From positions 1 to 13,698 of the forward strand of contig JAHFUU010000009.1 in the NCBI GenBank assembly GCA_023264915.1: a stretch of DNA of 13,698 nucleotides, written 5' to 3'. The stretch comes from Microthrixaceae bacterium. Its GTDB lineage: Bacteria; Actinomycetota; Acidimicrobiia; Acidimicrobiales; Acidimicrobilacustridaceae. Every line of letters begins with the position of its first letter. Position 1 is the first letter of the stretch. The notes beneath the pieces were generated by a model. That model saw only the letters and a program-made list of their open reading frames with translations, was not told where the DNA came from and ran no database searches. A program made the translations under genes and the position numbers. This document shows positions 1-7,049 of this stretch, one piece after another.

Positions 1-95
1 ACAACGTCGATGCTCACGCGCTCCTCGTCCGCATCGAGGACTCACCGAACGTTGGCTCCACTGCAAACCCAGCGCGACCCCCGGAGGACCGTTGA
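1..95 (+). CDS. possible 3' end of an upstream gene (partial)
   Basis: The frame beginning at base 3 stays open to a TGA at 93-95. It encodes a tail of about 30 residues starting NVDAHALLVRIEDSP, followed by a Pro/Ala-rich end. Its third codon positions are mostly G or C, and the residues look more protein-like than the Arg- and Ser-rich alternatives in the other two forward frames. The gene would run in from the left edge and end 49 nt before the AtuA-family start, in the same direction, so it could belong to the same operon. No family can be recognised from so short a tail. An ATGA-type stop overlapping the next start (146-148) exists in another frame, but that frame reads like a shadow. 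Confidence 0.4.
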   Translation, partial: NVDAHALLVRIEDSPNVGSTANPARPPEDR

Positions 96-144
96 AGCTG
101 ACAACGAAAGCTCGCCGCGGTCCCGTCATGAAAGCGATCAGCTC

Positions 145-2091
145 ATGAGCGAGACAGCCTCAGGCACGGACACGAAGCCCGTGGGAATCCTGCGAATCGC
201 CAACTGCTCAGGCTTCTACGGTGACAGGCTGACAGCCGCTCGAGAGATGGTTGAGGGCGGCCCGATCGACGTGCTCACCGGTGACTGGCTGGCCGAGCTC
301 ACCATGTTGATCCTGGCCAAGGACCAGCTCCGCAATCCCGACGGTGGCTTCGCAAAGACGTTCATCCACCAGATGAACGACGTCCTAGACGTGTGCATTG
401 GCAAAGGGATCAAGGTTGTCTCCAACGCTGGGGGACTGAACCCCGCCGGTTGTGCCGCGGCGTTGGAGAAGTTGGCACATGCCTCAGGGCTCGACTGCAC
501 GATTGCCTACGTCGAGGGAGACAACATCATCCACAGGTTGGGGGACCTCGACGCGCGCGGCATCACCCTCGAGAACCTCGACACTGGTGAGCGCCTAGAG
601 GATCTGGGCGTCGAGCCGATCACGGCAAACGCATACCTCGGAGGATGGGGGATCACCGAAGCACTGCGCGAAGGCGCTGACATCGTGGTTACCTGGCGTG
701 TGACCGACGCAGCTGTCATAGTCGGGCCGTCAGCGTGGCACTTCGGCTGGCAACGAGATGACTGGGACGAGATTGCCGGTGCTGTGGTCGCTGGGCATGT
801 GATCGAGTGCGGCACCCAGTGCACGGGCGGCAACTACGCGTTCTTCGAAGAGGTACCCGGAATCGAGCACCTAGGCTTCCCGATCGCGGAGCTGTCCGCC
901 GATGGGTCTGCGGTCATCACCAAACACCCCGGCACGGGAGGCCTGGTATCAGTTGGGACTGTCACGGCGCAGCTGCTCTATGAGATCCAGGGCGTCCTCT
1001 ACGCAAACCCTGACGCTTGCGTCTGGTTCAACTCGCTCCGTCTGGACCAAGAGGGCCCGGACCGCGTGCGGATCTCTGGAGTTCGGGGTACGCCTGGTCC
1101 CGAGCAGACCAAGGTCGCAGTGAACTACCTGGGCGGCTACCGCAACACGATGACCTTGGTGTTCACCGGGCTTGATGTCGAGCAGAAGTCAGCAGTCGCG
1201 CAACGGACCCTGTGGTCACTCATACCCGGCGGCAAGGAGTCCTTTGATTCGGTCGATGTCAGGCTCACCCGGCCGGATGTCGAGAATCCCGCGACCAACG
1301 ACGAAGCACTCTCCTACCTCCATGTCACCGTGATGGACAGAGACGAGACCAGGGTCGGGCGGGCCTTCTCGAACAAGGTCATCGAGATGGTACTGGCGTC
1401 ATACCCGGGGATGTTCCCCACCTCACCACCCTCGAATGCCACGACGTTCGGCGTCTACTGGCCTGCGCTCATTCCTGCGGACTTCCCTCGGCACGAAGTC
1501 GTCCTGCCCGACAGGCGGATCGCGGTCCCTCCAGCGCCCACTGCCCCCAAGGTCGGTGTCCGCAGGGAACCCAAGCCTCCTTCACACCCGGCTTCGTCGA
1601 CCGACGCAGGCACAGCCACGCCCATGTTGCCCTCAGACCCCGAATCCCTGTCCAGGCTTCGCGAAGATCTTTCGAAGCAGCGCCTCGCGACAGACACCGA
1701 CGACACGCCTTACTGGGACGAGGTCGAGACGACACCCGCCGCACTCGGGCTCGTCGTGGGTGCCCGCTCGGGTGACAAGGGGGGAAACGCCAACATCGGG
1801 GTGTGGGCCCGCTCTGATGACGCCTATGACTGGCTTCAGTGGTATCTGACCGACGACCGCGTGCGTGCCCTGATGCCCGTCGAGACCGACGGGCTGGAGA
1901 TCGAACGAACCGCACTACCCAACATCCGCGCGCTCAACTTCGTGATCAAGGGCATTCTCGGCCGAGGGGTTGCCGCATCCACCCGCGCGGACGCGCAAGC
2001 CAAAGGCCTCGGTGAGTACCTGAGAGCCAAGCTTGTCGACATGCCCATCACCCTCCTGGCTGCAAGCCTCGAGGCGACCGACCACGCCTGA
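145..2091 (+). CDS. AtuA-family protein (acyclic terpene utilisation, DUF1446 plus C-terminal AtuA-like domain)
   Basis: The product is 648 aa. Residues ~12-455 form the DUF1446/AtuA core: the start GILRIANCSGFYGDR, then SNAGGLNPAGC near residues 93-103, and YVEGDNI further on. A Pro-rich, low-complexity linker (~458-525) joins it to a second domain (~533-640) with the hallmark GARSGDKGGNANIGV, typical of the C-terminal AtuA-like ferredoxin-fold domain. Family knowledge: AtuA is needed for growth on acyclic terpenes such as citronellol in Pseudomonas, but I know of no settled biochemical role. The protein is soluble, with no signal peptide. I chose ATG 145 because the frame upstream (from base 10) is Ser/Arg-rich and unlike the family, while this start lies just before the conserved core. 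No strong ribosome binding site is seen. The hydroxylase gene follows after 39 nt and the two are probably co-transcribed. The dehydrogenase further on supports an isoprenoid or branched acyl-CoA role, which is inference. Confidence 0.88.
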   Translation: MSETASGTDTKPVGILRIANCSGFYGDRLTAAREMVEGGPIDVLTGDWLAELTMLILAKDQLRNPDGGFAKTFIHQMNDVLDVCIGKGIKVVSNAGGLNPAGCAAALEKLAHASGLDCTIAYVEGDNIIHRLGDLDARGITLENLDTGERLEDLGVEPITANAYLGGWGITEALREGADIVVTWRVTDAAVIVGPSAWHFGWQRDDWDEIAGAVVAGHVIECGTQCTGGNYAFFEEVPGIEHLGFPIAELSADGSAVITKHPGTGGLVSVGTVTAQLLYEIQGVLYANPDACVWFNSLRLDQEGPDRVRISGVRGTPGPEQTKVAVNYLGGYRNTMTLVFTGLDVEQKSAVAQRTLWSLIPGGKESFDSVDVRLTRPDVENPATNDEALSYLHVTVMDRDETRVGRAFSNKVIEMVLASYPGMFPTSPPSNATTFGVYWPALIPADFPRHEVVLPDRRIAVPPAPTAPKVGVRREPKPPSHPASSTDAGTATPMLPSDPESLSRLREDLSKQRLATDTDDTPYWDEVETTPAALGLVVGARSGDKGGNANIGVWARSDDAYDWLQWYLTDDRVRALMPVETDGLEIERTALPNIRALNFVIKGILGRGVAASTRADAQAKGLGEYLRAKLVDMPITLLAASLEATDHA

Positions 2092-2130
2092 AACCGGTCC
2101 CGTTCTGTGCGATGTGGAATACTCAGCCGC

Positions 2131-2817
2131 ATGCCTGACAGCAGTGCAGCTCCAATCACTCCACTTCAAGGGCCAGCGGATCGATTGGGTCCCCACATAG
2201 CATTCTTCTTCCACCAGCTAACACCTCCGGTGATTGCTCCCCTGTTCCTCATCGCCGTCGCAGCACGCATCTACGTCGGCAGCTGGACCCTTTTCGATCT
2301 GATCCTCATCGTGGGCCTCGTTTCGGTGCAATCGGGGACCGAATGGGTCCTTCACAGGTACGTGCTGCACTTCGGCCCTCGCCCGATGTTCGGGCGTGAG
2401 GTCGACATCCATCCCAGCCGTGCCCACCGAAGGCACCATGAGAACCCCAACGATCTGTCGACGGTTTTCGTCGGCCCCATAGGCACCGTCGTGTTCTTGG
2501 TCGTGCTCGCCTCGCTGTGCTTCCTCCTCTTCCGGACCAGCCCTCTCTTGCTGACAGGGCTGTGCGTAGGAATGGTCCTTCTGCTCGCCTACGAGTGGAC
2601 CCACTTCTTGTTGCACACCGCCTATGAACCTCGCAGGGCCTACTACCGTCACCTGAAGCGAGCCCACGGTTTCCACCACTTCCAGAACGAGTGGTACTGG
2701 ATGGGTATCACGGGGTACGCCTTCGACAAGCTGGTGGGCACCTTCAAGGAGCCCGACGAGGTCCCCCTCACAGAGCTGTCGATAACGGCGCGCCAAGCGG
2801 TCGGGTTGCCTGCGTGA
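2131..2817 (+). CDS. membrane fatty acid hydroxylase / sterol desaturase superfamily protein
   Basis: The product is 228 aa with the histidine clusters of integral-membrane non-haem di-iron oxygenases: HRYVLH (75-80), HPSRAHRRHH (94-103), HFLLH (158-162) and HLKRAHGFHH (174-183). These should ligate two irons on the cytoplasmic face. Hydrophobic segments at ~33-48, ~54-68, ~115-135 and ~138-156 fit two membrane hairpins. Members oxidise C-H bonds in lipids, sterols, carotenoids or fatty acids. The HRYVLH ... HRRHH ... HLKRAH pattern resembles small bacterial carotenoid/fatty-acid hydroxylases, but the substrate cannot be read from sequence. The start at ATG 2131 is preferred over an in-frame GTG at 2107 because MPDSS is a more natural N-terminus; no clear ribosome binding site supports either. 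It follows the AtuA gene by 39 nt and precedes a 345-nt repeat-rich gap, so it is probably the last gene of that transcript. Confidence 0.85.
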   Translation: MPDSSAAPITPLQGPADRLGPHIAFFFHQLTPPVIAPLFLIAVAARIYVGSWTLFDLILIVGLVSVQSGTEWVLHRYVLHFGPRPMFGREVDIHPSRAHRRHHENPNDLSTVFVGPIGTVVFLVVLASLCFLLFRTSPLLLTGLCVGMVLLLAYEWTHFLLHTAYEPRRAYYRHLKRAHGFHHFQNEWYWMGITGYAFDKLVGTFKEPDEVPLTELSITARQAVGLPA

Positions 2818-2831
2818 CGTAGGCGCCCTTG

Positions 2832-2908
2832 GGCGCCCCAAGAGATGAGGGGTCGCGGATCCCATCCCAGCCACTTGACTCGCCGGGCCGGGGCGGAGCC
2901 CCGCTAGC
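2832..2908. repeat. 77-bp direct repeat, copy 1
   Basis: This stretch is identical over 77 bp to 3078-3154, offset by 246 bp, and identity stops abruptly on both sides. It begins GGCGCCCCAAGAGATGAGG and ends with CGGGGC-gga-GCCCCG followed by CTAGC. The flank to its left (GGCGCCCTTG) pairs with the first bases of the repeat to make a hairpin. Here the repeat's final TAGC is followed by AG, so it does not form a TANNNT -10 box, unlike copy 2. Confidence 0.95.
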
Positions 2909-2955
2909 AGCCTCAAAGGCTGATCTGCCTGAAGCGTGAATCGAGTTCTGGCCGA

Positions 2956-3018
2956 GGCAAGCTCGAAGATGCCGGGGAGCAGTGCAACGGGTCACCAAGG
3001 CGCATCTTCGGGCTTGCC
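2956..3018. repeat. 17-bp inverted repeat (long hairpin)
   Basis: The left arm 2956-2972 (GGCAAGCTCGAAGATGC) and right arm 3002-3018 (GCATCTTCGGGCTTGCC) are complementary at 16 of 17 positions in DNA. The remaining T/G pair would be a G-U wobble in RNA transcribed from the + strand, giving an uninterrupted 17-bp stem with a 29-nt loop. This is the strongest hairpin in the window and lies between the two direct repeats. There is no T-tract after it, so it is not a standard intrinsic terminator. Confidence 0.85.
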
Positions 3019-3057
3019 CGTGCGAACCGTGAGCGGCAGCGAGCGGGCCTCGCACGG
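3018..3057. repeat. 8-bp inverted repeat adjoining the long hairpin
   Basis: CCGTGCGA (3018-3025) and TCGCACGG (3050-3057) are perfect reverse complements separated by 24 nt of G/C-rich sequence containing GAGCGGCAGCGAGCG. It directly abuts the right arm of the 17-bp inverted repeat, so the two could form consecutive stems in one folded RNA. Confidence 0.75.
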
Positions 3058-3077
3058 AACCAGGTGTGAGCGCCGAC

Positions 3078-3154
3078 GGCGCCCCAAGAGATGAGGGGTC
3101 GCGGATCCCATCCCAGCCACTTGACTCGCCGGGCCGGGGCGGAGCCCCGCTAGC
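3078..3154. repeat. 77-bp direct repeat, copy 2
   Basis: Exact second copy of 2832-2908. Its left flank differs from that of copy 1 (GCGCCGAC versus GGCGCCCTTG) yet can also pair with the repeat's first bases (GCGCC-gac-GGCGC, 3070-3082). A hairpin is therefore kept at the left edge of both copies with different bases. It ends 8 nt before the acyl-CoA dehydrogenase ATG, and its last four bases, TAGC, become the start of the predicted -10 box TAGCTT. Confidence 0.95.
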
Positions 3155-3156
3155 TT
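3151..3156 (+). promoter_or_regulatory. predicted leaderless -10 box of the acyl-CoA dehydrogenase gene
   Basis: TAGCTT fits TANNNT and is followed by exactly 6 nt (TGCCAG) before ATG 3163, the spacing expected when transcription starts at the A of the start codon. No Shine-Dalgarno sequence precedes the ATG, which agrees with a leaderless mRNA. A TTGACT at 3121-3126 resembles a -35 box, but its 24-nt spacing is too long for a standard promoter. The hexamer spans the right boundary of direct repeat copy 2. Confidence 0.6.
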
Positions 3157-3162
3157 TGCCAG

Positions 3163-4320
3163 ATGCATTTCACTCCCGAGCACGAGATGTTCCGCAGCAC
3201 TCTTCGCGATTTCGTGGAGAACGAGATCGATCCCAACGCCGACGCCTGGGAGCGACAGCGGATGTTCCCAGCCCATGAGCTCTTCCCGAAGCTCGCCAAG
3301 CTGGGTGTGTTCGGTCTGGAGTACGACCCCGAGCTAGGCGGGATGGGCGCAGATCACTCCTACACCGTGATCTATGGCGAGGAGATGGGCCGCTGCGCAG
3401 CGGGCGGCGTGGGGATGGCCTGCTCGGTGCAGTCTGACATGGCCACGCCCGCCCTGGCCCGGTTCGGCTCGACCGAGCTCAAGCAGAAGTTCCTGTCGCC
3501 GGCGATCCGAGGGGAGATGGTTGCGGCGATCGCTGTCACCGAGCCCGATGCGGGAAGCGACGTCGCGGGTCTTCGTACCCGCGCCGTCCGCGATGGCGAT
3601 GAATGGGTGATCAACGGCACCAAGCTCTACATCACGAACGGGGTTCAAGGCGACTGGCTCTGCCTGTTGGCGAGAACCTCCGATGAGGGTGGCTATCGCG
3701 GCATGAGTCAGATCATCGTGCCGACCTCTACTCCCGGCCTTGGTGTCAGCCGGAAGCTCGAAAAGCTCGGGCAGTGGTCCTCTGACACAGCAGAACTGTC
3801 ACTGGTCGACGTGCGGGTCCCGCTCAGCAACACGATCGGCGAGATCGGACGAGGCTTCCAGCAACAGATGAGTCAGTTCCAGAACGAGCGGCTGATCGCC
3901 TCATACATGGCTACAGGGCGCATGGTGCTCGCCATCGAGAAGACCGCCCACTACCTGCGAGACCGCGAGGTGTTCGGCAGACCCCTGATCGACAATCAGT
4001 ACCTTCAGTTCCGTTTGGCCGAGCTCGTAGCGGATGTAGACCTTCTCAAGCACTACAACTACGCGTGCGCAGATGCCGTCATGGACGACCGAAACGCCTT
4101 GGAGATAACCAAGATGGCAACGATCGCGAAGTTGAAGGCGGGGCGCTTGGCGCGCGACGTCGCCGACACATGCATCCAGTTCCACGGAGGCGTCGGCTAC
4201 ATGGAAGAGACCTGGACGTCCCGGTACTTCCGAGACTCGCGGCTCCTGTCGATCGGAGGTGGTGCTGACGAGGTGATGTTGCGCATCATCGCCGGGCTCG
4301 AGGGGTGGGGGAAGCTCTGA
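3163..4320 (+). CDS. acyl-CoA dehydrogenase (FAD-dependent; isovaleryl/long-chain-type active site)
   Basis: The product is 385 aa, full length for the family, and oxidises an acyl-CoA to its trans-2-enoyl-CoA with electrons passed to ETF. Visible motifs are FGLEYDPELGGMGAD (50-64), the FAD/substrate motif VTEPDAGSDVAGLRT (125-139), INGTKLYITNG (150-160), REVFGRPL (268-275) and the C-terminal signature FHGGVGYMEE (340-349). The medium-chain-type catalytic Glu (in YEGT) is replaced by Gly in IGGGADEV (364-371). A Glu is instead present at E242 in QNERLIA, the position of the base in isovaleryl-CoA and long-chain dehydrogenases. This suits branched or isoprenoid acyl-CoAs and fits the AtuA-family neighbour (compare citronellyl-CoA dehydrogenase AtuD), but the substrate is inference. 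The start at ATG 3163 is supported by the leaderless -10 box. The gene converges on the Cys-rich gene, 68 nt away. Confidence 0.93.
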   Translation: MHFTPEHEMFRSTLRDFVENEIDPNADAWERQRMFPAHELFPKLAKLGVFGLEYDPELGGMGADHSYTVIYGEEMGRCAAGGVGMACSVQSDMATPALARFGSTELKQKFLSPAIRGEMVAAIAVTEPDAGSDVAGLRTRAVRDGDEWVINGTKLYITNGVQGDWLCLLARTSDEGGYRGMSQIIVPTSTPGLGVSRKLEKLGQWSSDTAELSLVDVRVPLSNTIGEIGRGFQQQMSQFQNERLIASYMATGRMVLAIEKTAHYLRDREVFGRPLIDNQYLQFRLAELVADVDLLKHYNYACADAVMDDRNALEITKMATIAKLKAGRLARDVADTCIQFHGGVGYMEETWTSRYFRDSRLLSIGGGADEVMLRIIAGLEGWGKL

Positions 4321-4388
4321 CACCACGTCCCCCTCGGCGGCGATGCGGCTTGTCTCGACGACACGTTGGTGGGGTATTAGGTGAGCAG

Positions 4389-4988
4389 TCATTGCTCGAC
4401 AGCTGGTGGCTGATCACCTTCCGGGCTGCGGGCACGGGAGAGGCGTTCTATGAGATGCTGGCGCACCTCCGCGTCGCTCGCCTCAGGTACGCCCTCGCCC
4501 TTGTGACGCTGCACCCAGCAGTGACATCGCTGGTCCGCGCGCTGTAGCTCATCGCACCAACAATCGGCATCTCCCTCCGTCAGGCCACCCTCGAGGAGCG
4601 TCCTAACGCCGTTCTCGTCCTGACACCACAACTCATAGGAGGGATCAGGCGCCTCACACTGCGCCGCGAACTTGTGAGGGACCTCGGTCTGGAGGAGCCA
4701 GATGTCTTTGGGCTCGATCCTCAGATGCCGGAAAGCATGTTGGACTTCGGGCCGGTCCAGGTGACCCGTGAGCCGCTGCGTGAGCTGGTCGAGCTCGATC
4801 GACGCGGTCAACCCACAGGGCCACTCGAGGTGCCAGACCAGATGGGCGGGGCCTGCTGCTGACACCGAGCTCGATGACGGCTCGCCAAGGACCTCCAGCA
4901 GATCAAGCTCACTCACCGTGCAGACGAACAGCTCCCGCTCGAGCAACCGGTCTGAGCTCACTCGAAGACGCGCCACCTCACCAGGCAT
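4389..4988 (-). CDS. uncharacterised Cys- and Trp-rich protein at the end of the trp cluster
   Basis: The product is 199 aa, soluble, and of no family I can name with confidence. It has eight cysteines (C23, C58, C111, C122, C143, C145, C155, C157), including two CxC pairs. The stretch YELWCQDENGVRTLLEGG (118-135) and what follows loosely resemble short WxQDDNGNRF-type segments in uncharacterised bacterial proteins. The middle (~48-105) alternates hydrophobic and charged residues like an alpha/beta fold. The C-terminal ~35 residues are charged and probably disordered. The start at ATG 4988 is supported by TAATGT exactly 6 nt upstream, so it likely has its own leaderless promoter. It also lies only 36 nt after trpA on the same strand and could be read through from the trp operon. 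Codon use matches its neighbours. CxC pairs suggest metal binding or redox chemistry, as inference only. Confidence 0.72.
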   Translation of the reverse strand: MPGEVARLRVSSDRLLERELFVCTVSELDLLEVLGEPSSSSVSAAGPAHLVWHLEWPCGLTASIELDQLTQRLTGHLDRPEVQHAFRHLRIEPKDIWLLQTEVPHKFAAQCEAPDPSYELWCQDENGVRTLLEGGLTEGDADCWCDELQRADQRCHCWVQRHKGEGVPEASDAEVRQHLIERLSRARSPEGDQPPAVEQ

Positions 4989-4994
4989 GACGCC

Positions 4995-5000
4995 ACATTA
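4995..5000 (-). promoter_or_regulatory. predicted leaderless -10 box of the Cys-rich gene
   Basis: Read on the minus strand, TAATGT is followed by 6 nt (GGCGTC) and then ATG at 4988. About 18 nt further upstream, overlapping the end of trpA, is ATGACG, which shares TGAC with the -35 consensus. No Shine-Dalgarno sequence is present. Confidence 0.55.
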
Positions 5001-5024
5001 GGGAGCGCCGACGCGGATCGTCAT

Positions 5025-5807
5025 TCAGGCCGACCCATCCAATGCCGCGCGGAAGGAACCGATGAGATCGGCTGCACCGGCGGGTCCCCCACCATCGAGC
5101 ATCCGGCGCACGAGCACGCTCCCAACCACGACCCCGTCGGCCTCAGCGCAGGCCTCTCGGGCCTGCTCGGGAGTCGAGACGCCGACCCCGACCAGCACGG
5201 GCTTGTCAGTGACGGCCTTGGCCCGCCTGGCAATCACCAGAGCCGAGCCGGCAAGCTCGGCTCTCACACCGGTCACTCCCAGGAGGCCAACCGCGTAGAC
5301 GAACCCGCGTGATCGTTCGCACACACGCCGGAGGCGCGCATCAGAGGCCGTAGGGGCAGCAAGCATCACCGACTCGACGCCCACCTGGTCGGCCACCTCG
5401 GCCCATGGGCCGACCTCCTCAAGCGGCAGATCAGGCAGGATCGCAGCTGAGACACCGGCCTCCCGTAGAGACTCAGCGAAACGCCGGTGCCCCATCCTGA
5501 AGCAAACGTTGTAGTAGGTCATCACCGCGAGCGGAACCCCCGAATCACCCTCGCGCAGCGCCCTCAGGATGGACTGTGGGGTGGTGCGCGCTGCCAGGGC
5601 CTGCTCGGAGGCCTGCTGGATGATCGGTCCGTCCATGACCGGGTCCGAGAACGGAATGCCGACCTCGACGGCGTCCGCGCCAGCATCGGCGACCGCACGC
5701 ACGACGTCGAGCCAGTCTGGGCCTAGACCACCAGTCACGTACGGGACCAGGAGCTTCTGCCCTCGATCCCTCTTGCTTCGCAGAGCCACCTCCAATGTCC
5801 CGTTCAT
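5025..5807 (-). CDS. trpA: tryptophan synthase alpha subunit
   Basis: The product is 260 aa, normal for TrpA. It cleaves indole-3-glycerol phosphate to indole and glyceraldehyde-3-phosphate and passes indole through a tunnel to TrpB in the cytosolic alpha2-beta2 complex. The hallmark [15 protein letters not shown] (47-61) carries the catalytic Glu48 and Asp59, equivalent to E49 and D60 of the enteric enzyme. Further TIM-barrel landmarks are VPYVTGG (21-27), [13 protein letters not shown], a GLLGVTG loop and GVGVSTPEQ near the phosphate site. Its ATG overlaps the trpB stop (ATGA at 5807-5804), so translation is probably coupled and keeps subunit ratios equal. No separate ribosome binding site is seen. 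Confidence 0.97.
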   Translation of the reverse strand: MNGTLEVALRSKRDRGQKLLVPYVTGGLGPDWLDVVRAVADAGADAVEVGIPFSDPVMDGPIIQQASEQALAARTTPQSILRALREGDSGVPLAVMTYYNVCFRMGHRRFAESLREAGVSAAILPDLPLEEVGPWAEVADQVGVESVMLAAPTASDARLRRVCERSRGFVYAVGLLGVTGVRAELAGSALVIARRAKAVTDKPVLVGVGVSTPEQAREACAEADGVVVGSVLVRRMLDGGGPAGAADLIGSFRAALDGSA

Positions 5808-6973
5808 CTAAGGAGCTCGATCATCTGACCCACGTCCTTGTCACCCCGCCCCGACAGGTTCACCAGCACCGTCTTCCCCGCCAGCAGATCCCTGTCACGC
5901 ACCACCCACGCCAGAGCGTGTGCAGGTTCGAGGGCCGGGATGATGCCTTCAGTCTTGCTCAACAACACAAAGGCATCGATCACCTGCTCGTCAGTGACAA
6001 CCTCGTATCTGGCCAACCCAGCGGAGGCGAGCGCCGAGTGCTCGGGTCCGACGCCCGGGTAGTCCAATCCAGCCGAGATCGACTCGGCCTCGCGAACCTG
6101 ACCCCACTCGTCCTGGAGCAAGAACGACTTGGACCCGTGCACGACACCGGGGGCCCCGCGATTGAGAGCGGCTCCGCCCGCTGGCTCAACCCCGACAAGC
6201 TCGGTTCGCGTGCCCGCGAAGCCCGAGAAGATGCCGATTGCGTTCGATCCCCCGCCGACGCAGGCAGCGACCACGTCTGGAAGCCCATCGCATCCATCGC
6301 CATTGAGCCGGGCGGCGCACTGCTCCCGCGCCTCTCGCCCGATGACCTCGTGCAGTGTCCGAACCATCCAAGGGTAGGGATGTGGGCCCATGACTGAGCC
6401 AAGGCAGTAATGGGTGGACTCGACCGACGCCACCCAATCACGCATCGCTTCGTTGATCGCGTCCTTGAGCGTGCGACTTCCCGTGGTTGCTGATCTGACC
6501 TCCGAACCCAGAAGGCGCATGCGGAAGACGTTGAGCTCCTGGCGGTGCATGTCGATCTCGCCCATGTACACGACGCACTCGAGTCCCATCAGGGCGGCGG
6601 CGGTGGCGGTGGCAACCCCGTGCTGTCCCGCACCGGTTTCAGCCACCAGCCGCGTCTTGCCCATCCGTTTCGCGAGAAGTGCCTGGCCCAACACGTTGTT
6701 GATCTTGTGAGATCCGGTGTGGTTGAGGTCTTCCCGTTTGAGCATCACGGCGACGCCAAGCTCTCGTGAAAGCCGTTCGCAGGAAGTCAATGGAGACGGC
6801 CGGCCCGCATAATCGGTGAGCAGCGAGTCCAGGTCCCGCCTGAAGGCCTTGTCGGCCCATGCCGAACGAAACGCCTGTTCGAGCTCCAAGCAGGCCGGCA
6901 CCAACGTCTCTGGGACGAACAGTCCACCGAAGTCACCGAAATAGCCGCCTGGCGTCGGATCCGCAAGTGGCAT
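5804..6973 (-). CDS. trpB: tryptophan synthase beta subunit (PLP-dependent)
   Basis: The product is 389 aa, typical of the standard TrpB1 type that partners TrpA. It joins indole and L-serine to make L-tryptophan. The PLP lysine is K90 in [10 protein letters not shown] (84-93), the catalytic Glu is E112 in AETGAGQHG (111-119), and the phosphate-binding loop is GGGSN (240-244). [11 protein letters not shown] (303-313) and LSGRGDKD (373-380) are also typical, the latter near the pyridine-nitrogen contact. The start at ATG 6973 matches the usual TrpB N-terminus that leads into GYFGDFGG. It follows trpF after 76 nt, a gap holding a small hairpin, and overlaps trpA by 4 nt. Confidence 0.97.
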   Translation of the reverse strand: MPLADPTPGGYFGDFGGLFVPETLVPACLELEQAFRSAWADKAFRRDLDSLLTDYAGRPSPLTSCERLSRELGVAVMLKREDLNHTGSHKINNVLGQALLAKRMGKTRLVAETGAGQHGVATATAAALMGLECVVYMGEIDMHRQELNVFRMRLLGSEVRSATTGSRTLKDAINEAMRDWVASVESTHYCLGSVMGPHPYPWMVRTLHEVIGREAREQCAARLNGDGCDGLPDVVAACVGGGSNAIGIFSGFAGTRTELVGVEPAGGAALNRGAPGVVHGSKSFLLQDEWGQVREAESISAGLDYPGVGPEHSALASAGLARYEVVTDEQVIDAFVLLSKTEGIIPALEPAHALAWVVRDRDLLAGKTVLVNLSGRGDKDVGQMIELLR

Positions 6974-6990
6974 CGATCACCAACCGTTCA

Positions 6991-7004
6991 GCGGCCGAGG
7001 CCGC
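6991..7004. repeat. small GC-rich hairpin between trpF and trpB
   Basis: GCGGCCGAGGCCGC is a near-perfect palindrome: five pairs around a CGAG loop, or six around two bases. It lies in the 76-nt trpF-trpB gap, about 18 nt upstream of the trpB ATG. It could attenuate translation or mark an mRNA processing site, but a chance GC palindrome is equally possible. Confidence 0.4.
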
Positions 7005-7049
7005 GAGGGAAGCGGTGCGCGCACCTCGGAGTGTCTGGCCGGCCCGCGC

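Larger units (their letters stand above)
2818..3162. other. 345-nt intergenic region packed with direct and inverted repeats
   Basis: No convincing gene lies here. Besides the two 77-bp direct repeats listed separately, the stretch holds several possible hairpins. GGCGCC-cttg-GGCGCC (2822-2837) sits at the left edge of repeat copy 1. CAGCCT-caa-AGGCTG (2908-2922) follows copy 1. CGGGGC-gga-GCCCCG lies inside each repeat copy. Two larger inverted repeats lie in the middle. It may be an intergenic repeat element, a structured RNA, or both. The hairpin just after the hydroxylase stop could end that transcript, although no T-tract follows it. Confidence 0.6.

Noticed and set aside
2832..3154. CRISPR array or insertion sequence
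   Set aside because: Only two 77-bp copies with one 169-bp spacer, no transposase, and no terminal inverted repeats bounding the whole unit.
3066..3278. Small forward open frame spanning repeat copy 2 and the dehydrogenase start
   Set aside because: It runs out of frame through the dehydrogenase start and is mostly translated repeat sequence; no coding evidence.
4321..4388. Possible terminator between the dehydrogenase and the convergent Cys-rich gene
   Set aside because: CACCACG and CGTTGGTG pair only with a bulge across a long loop, and no T-run follows on either strand.
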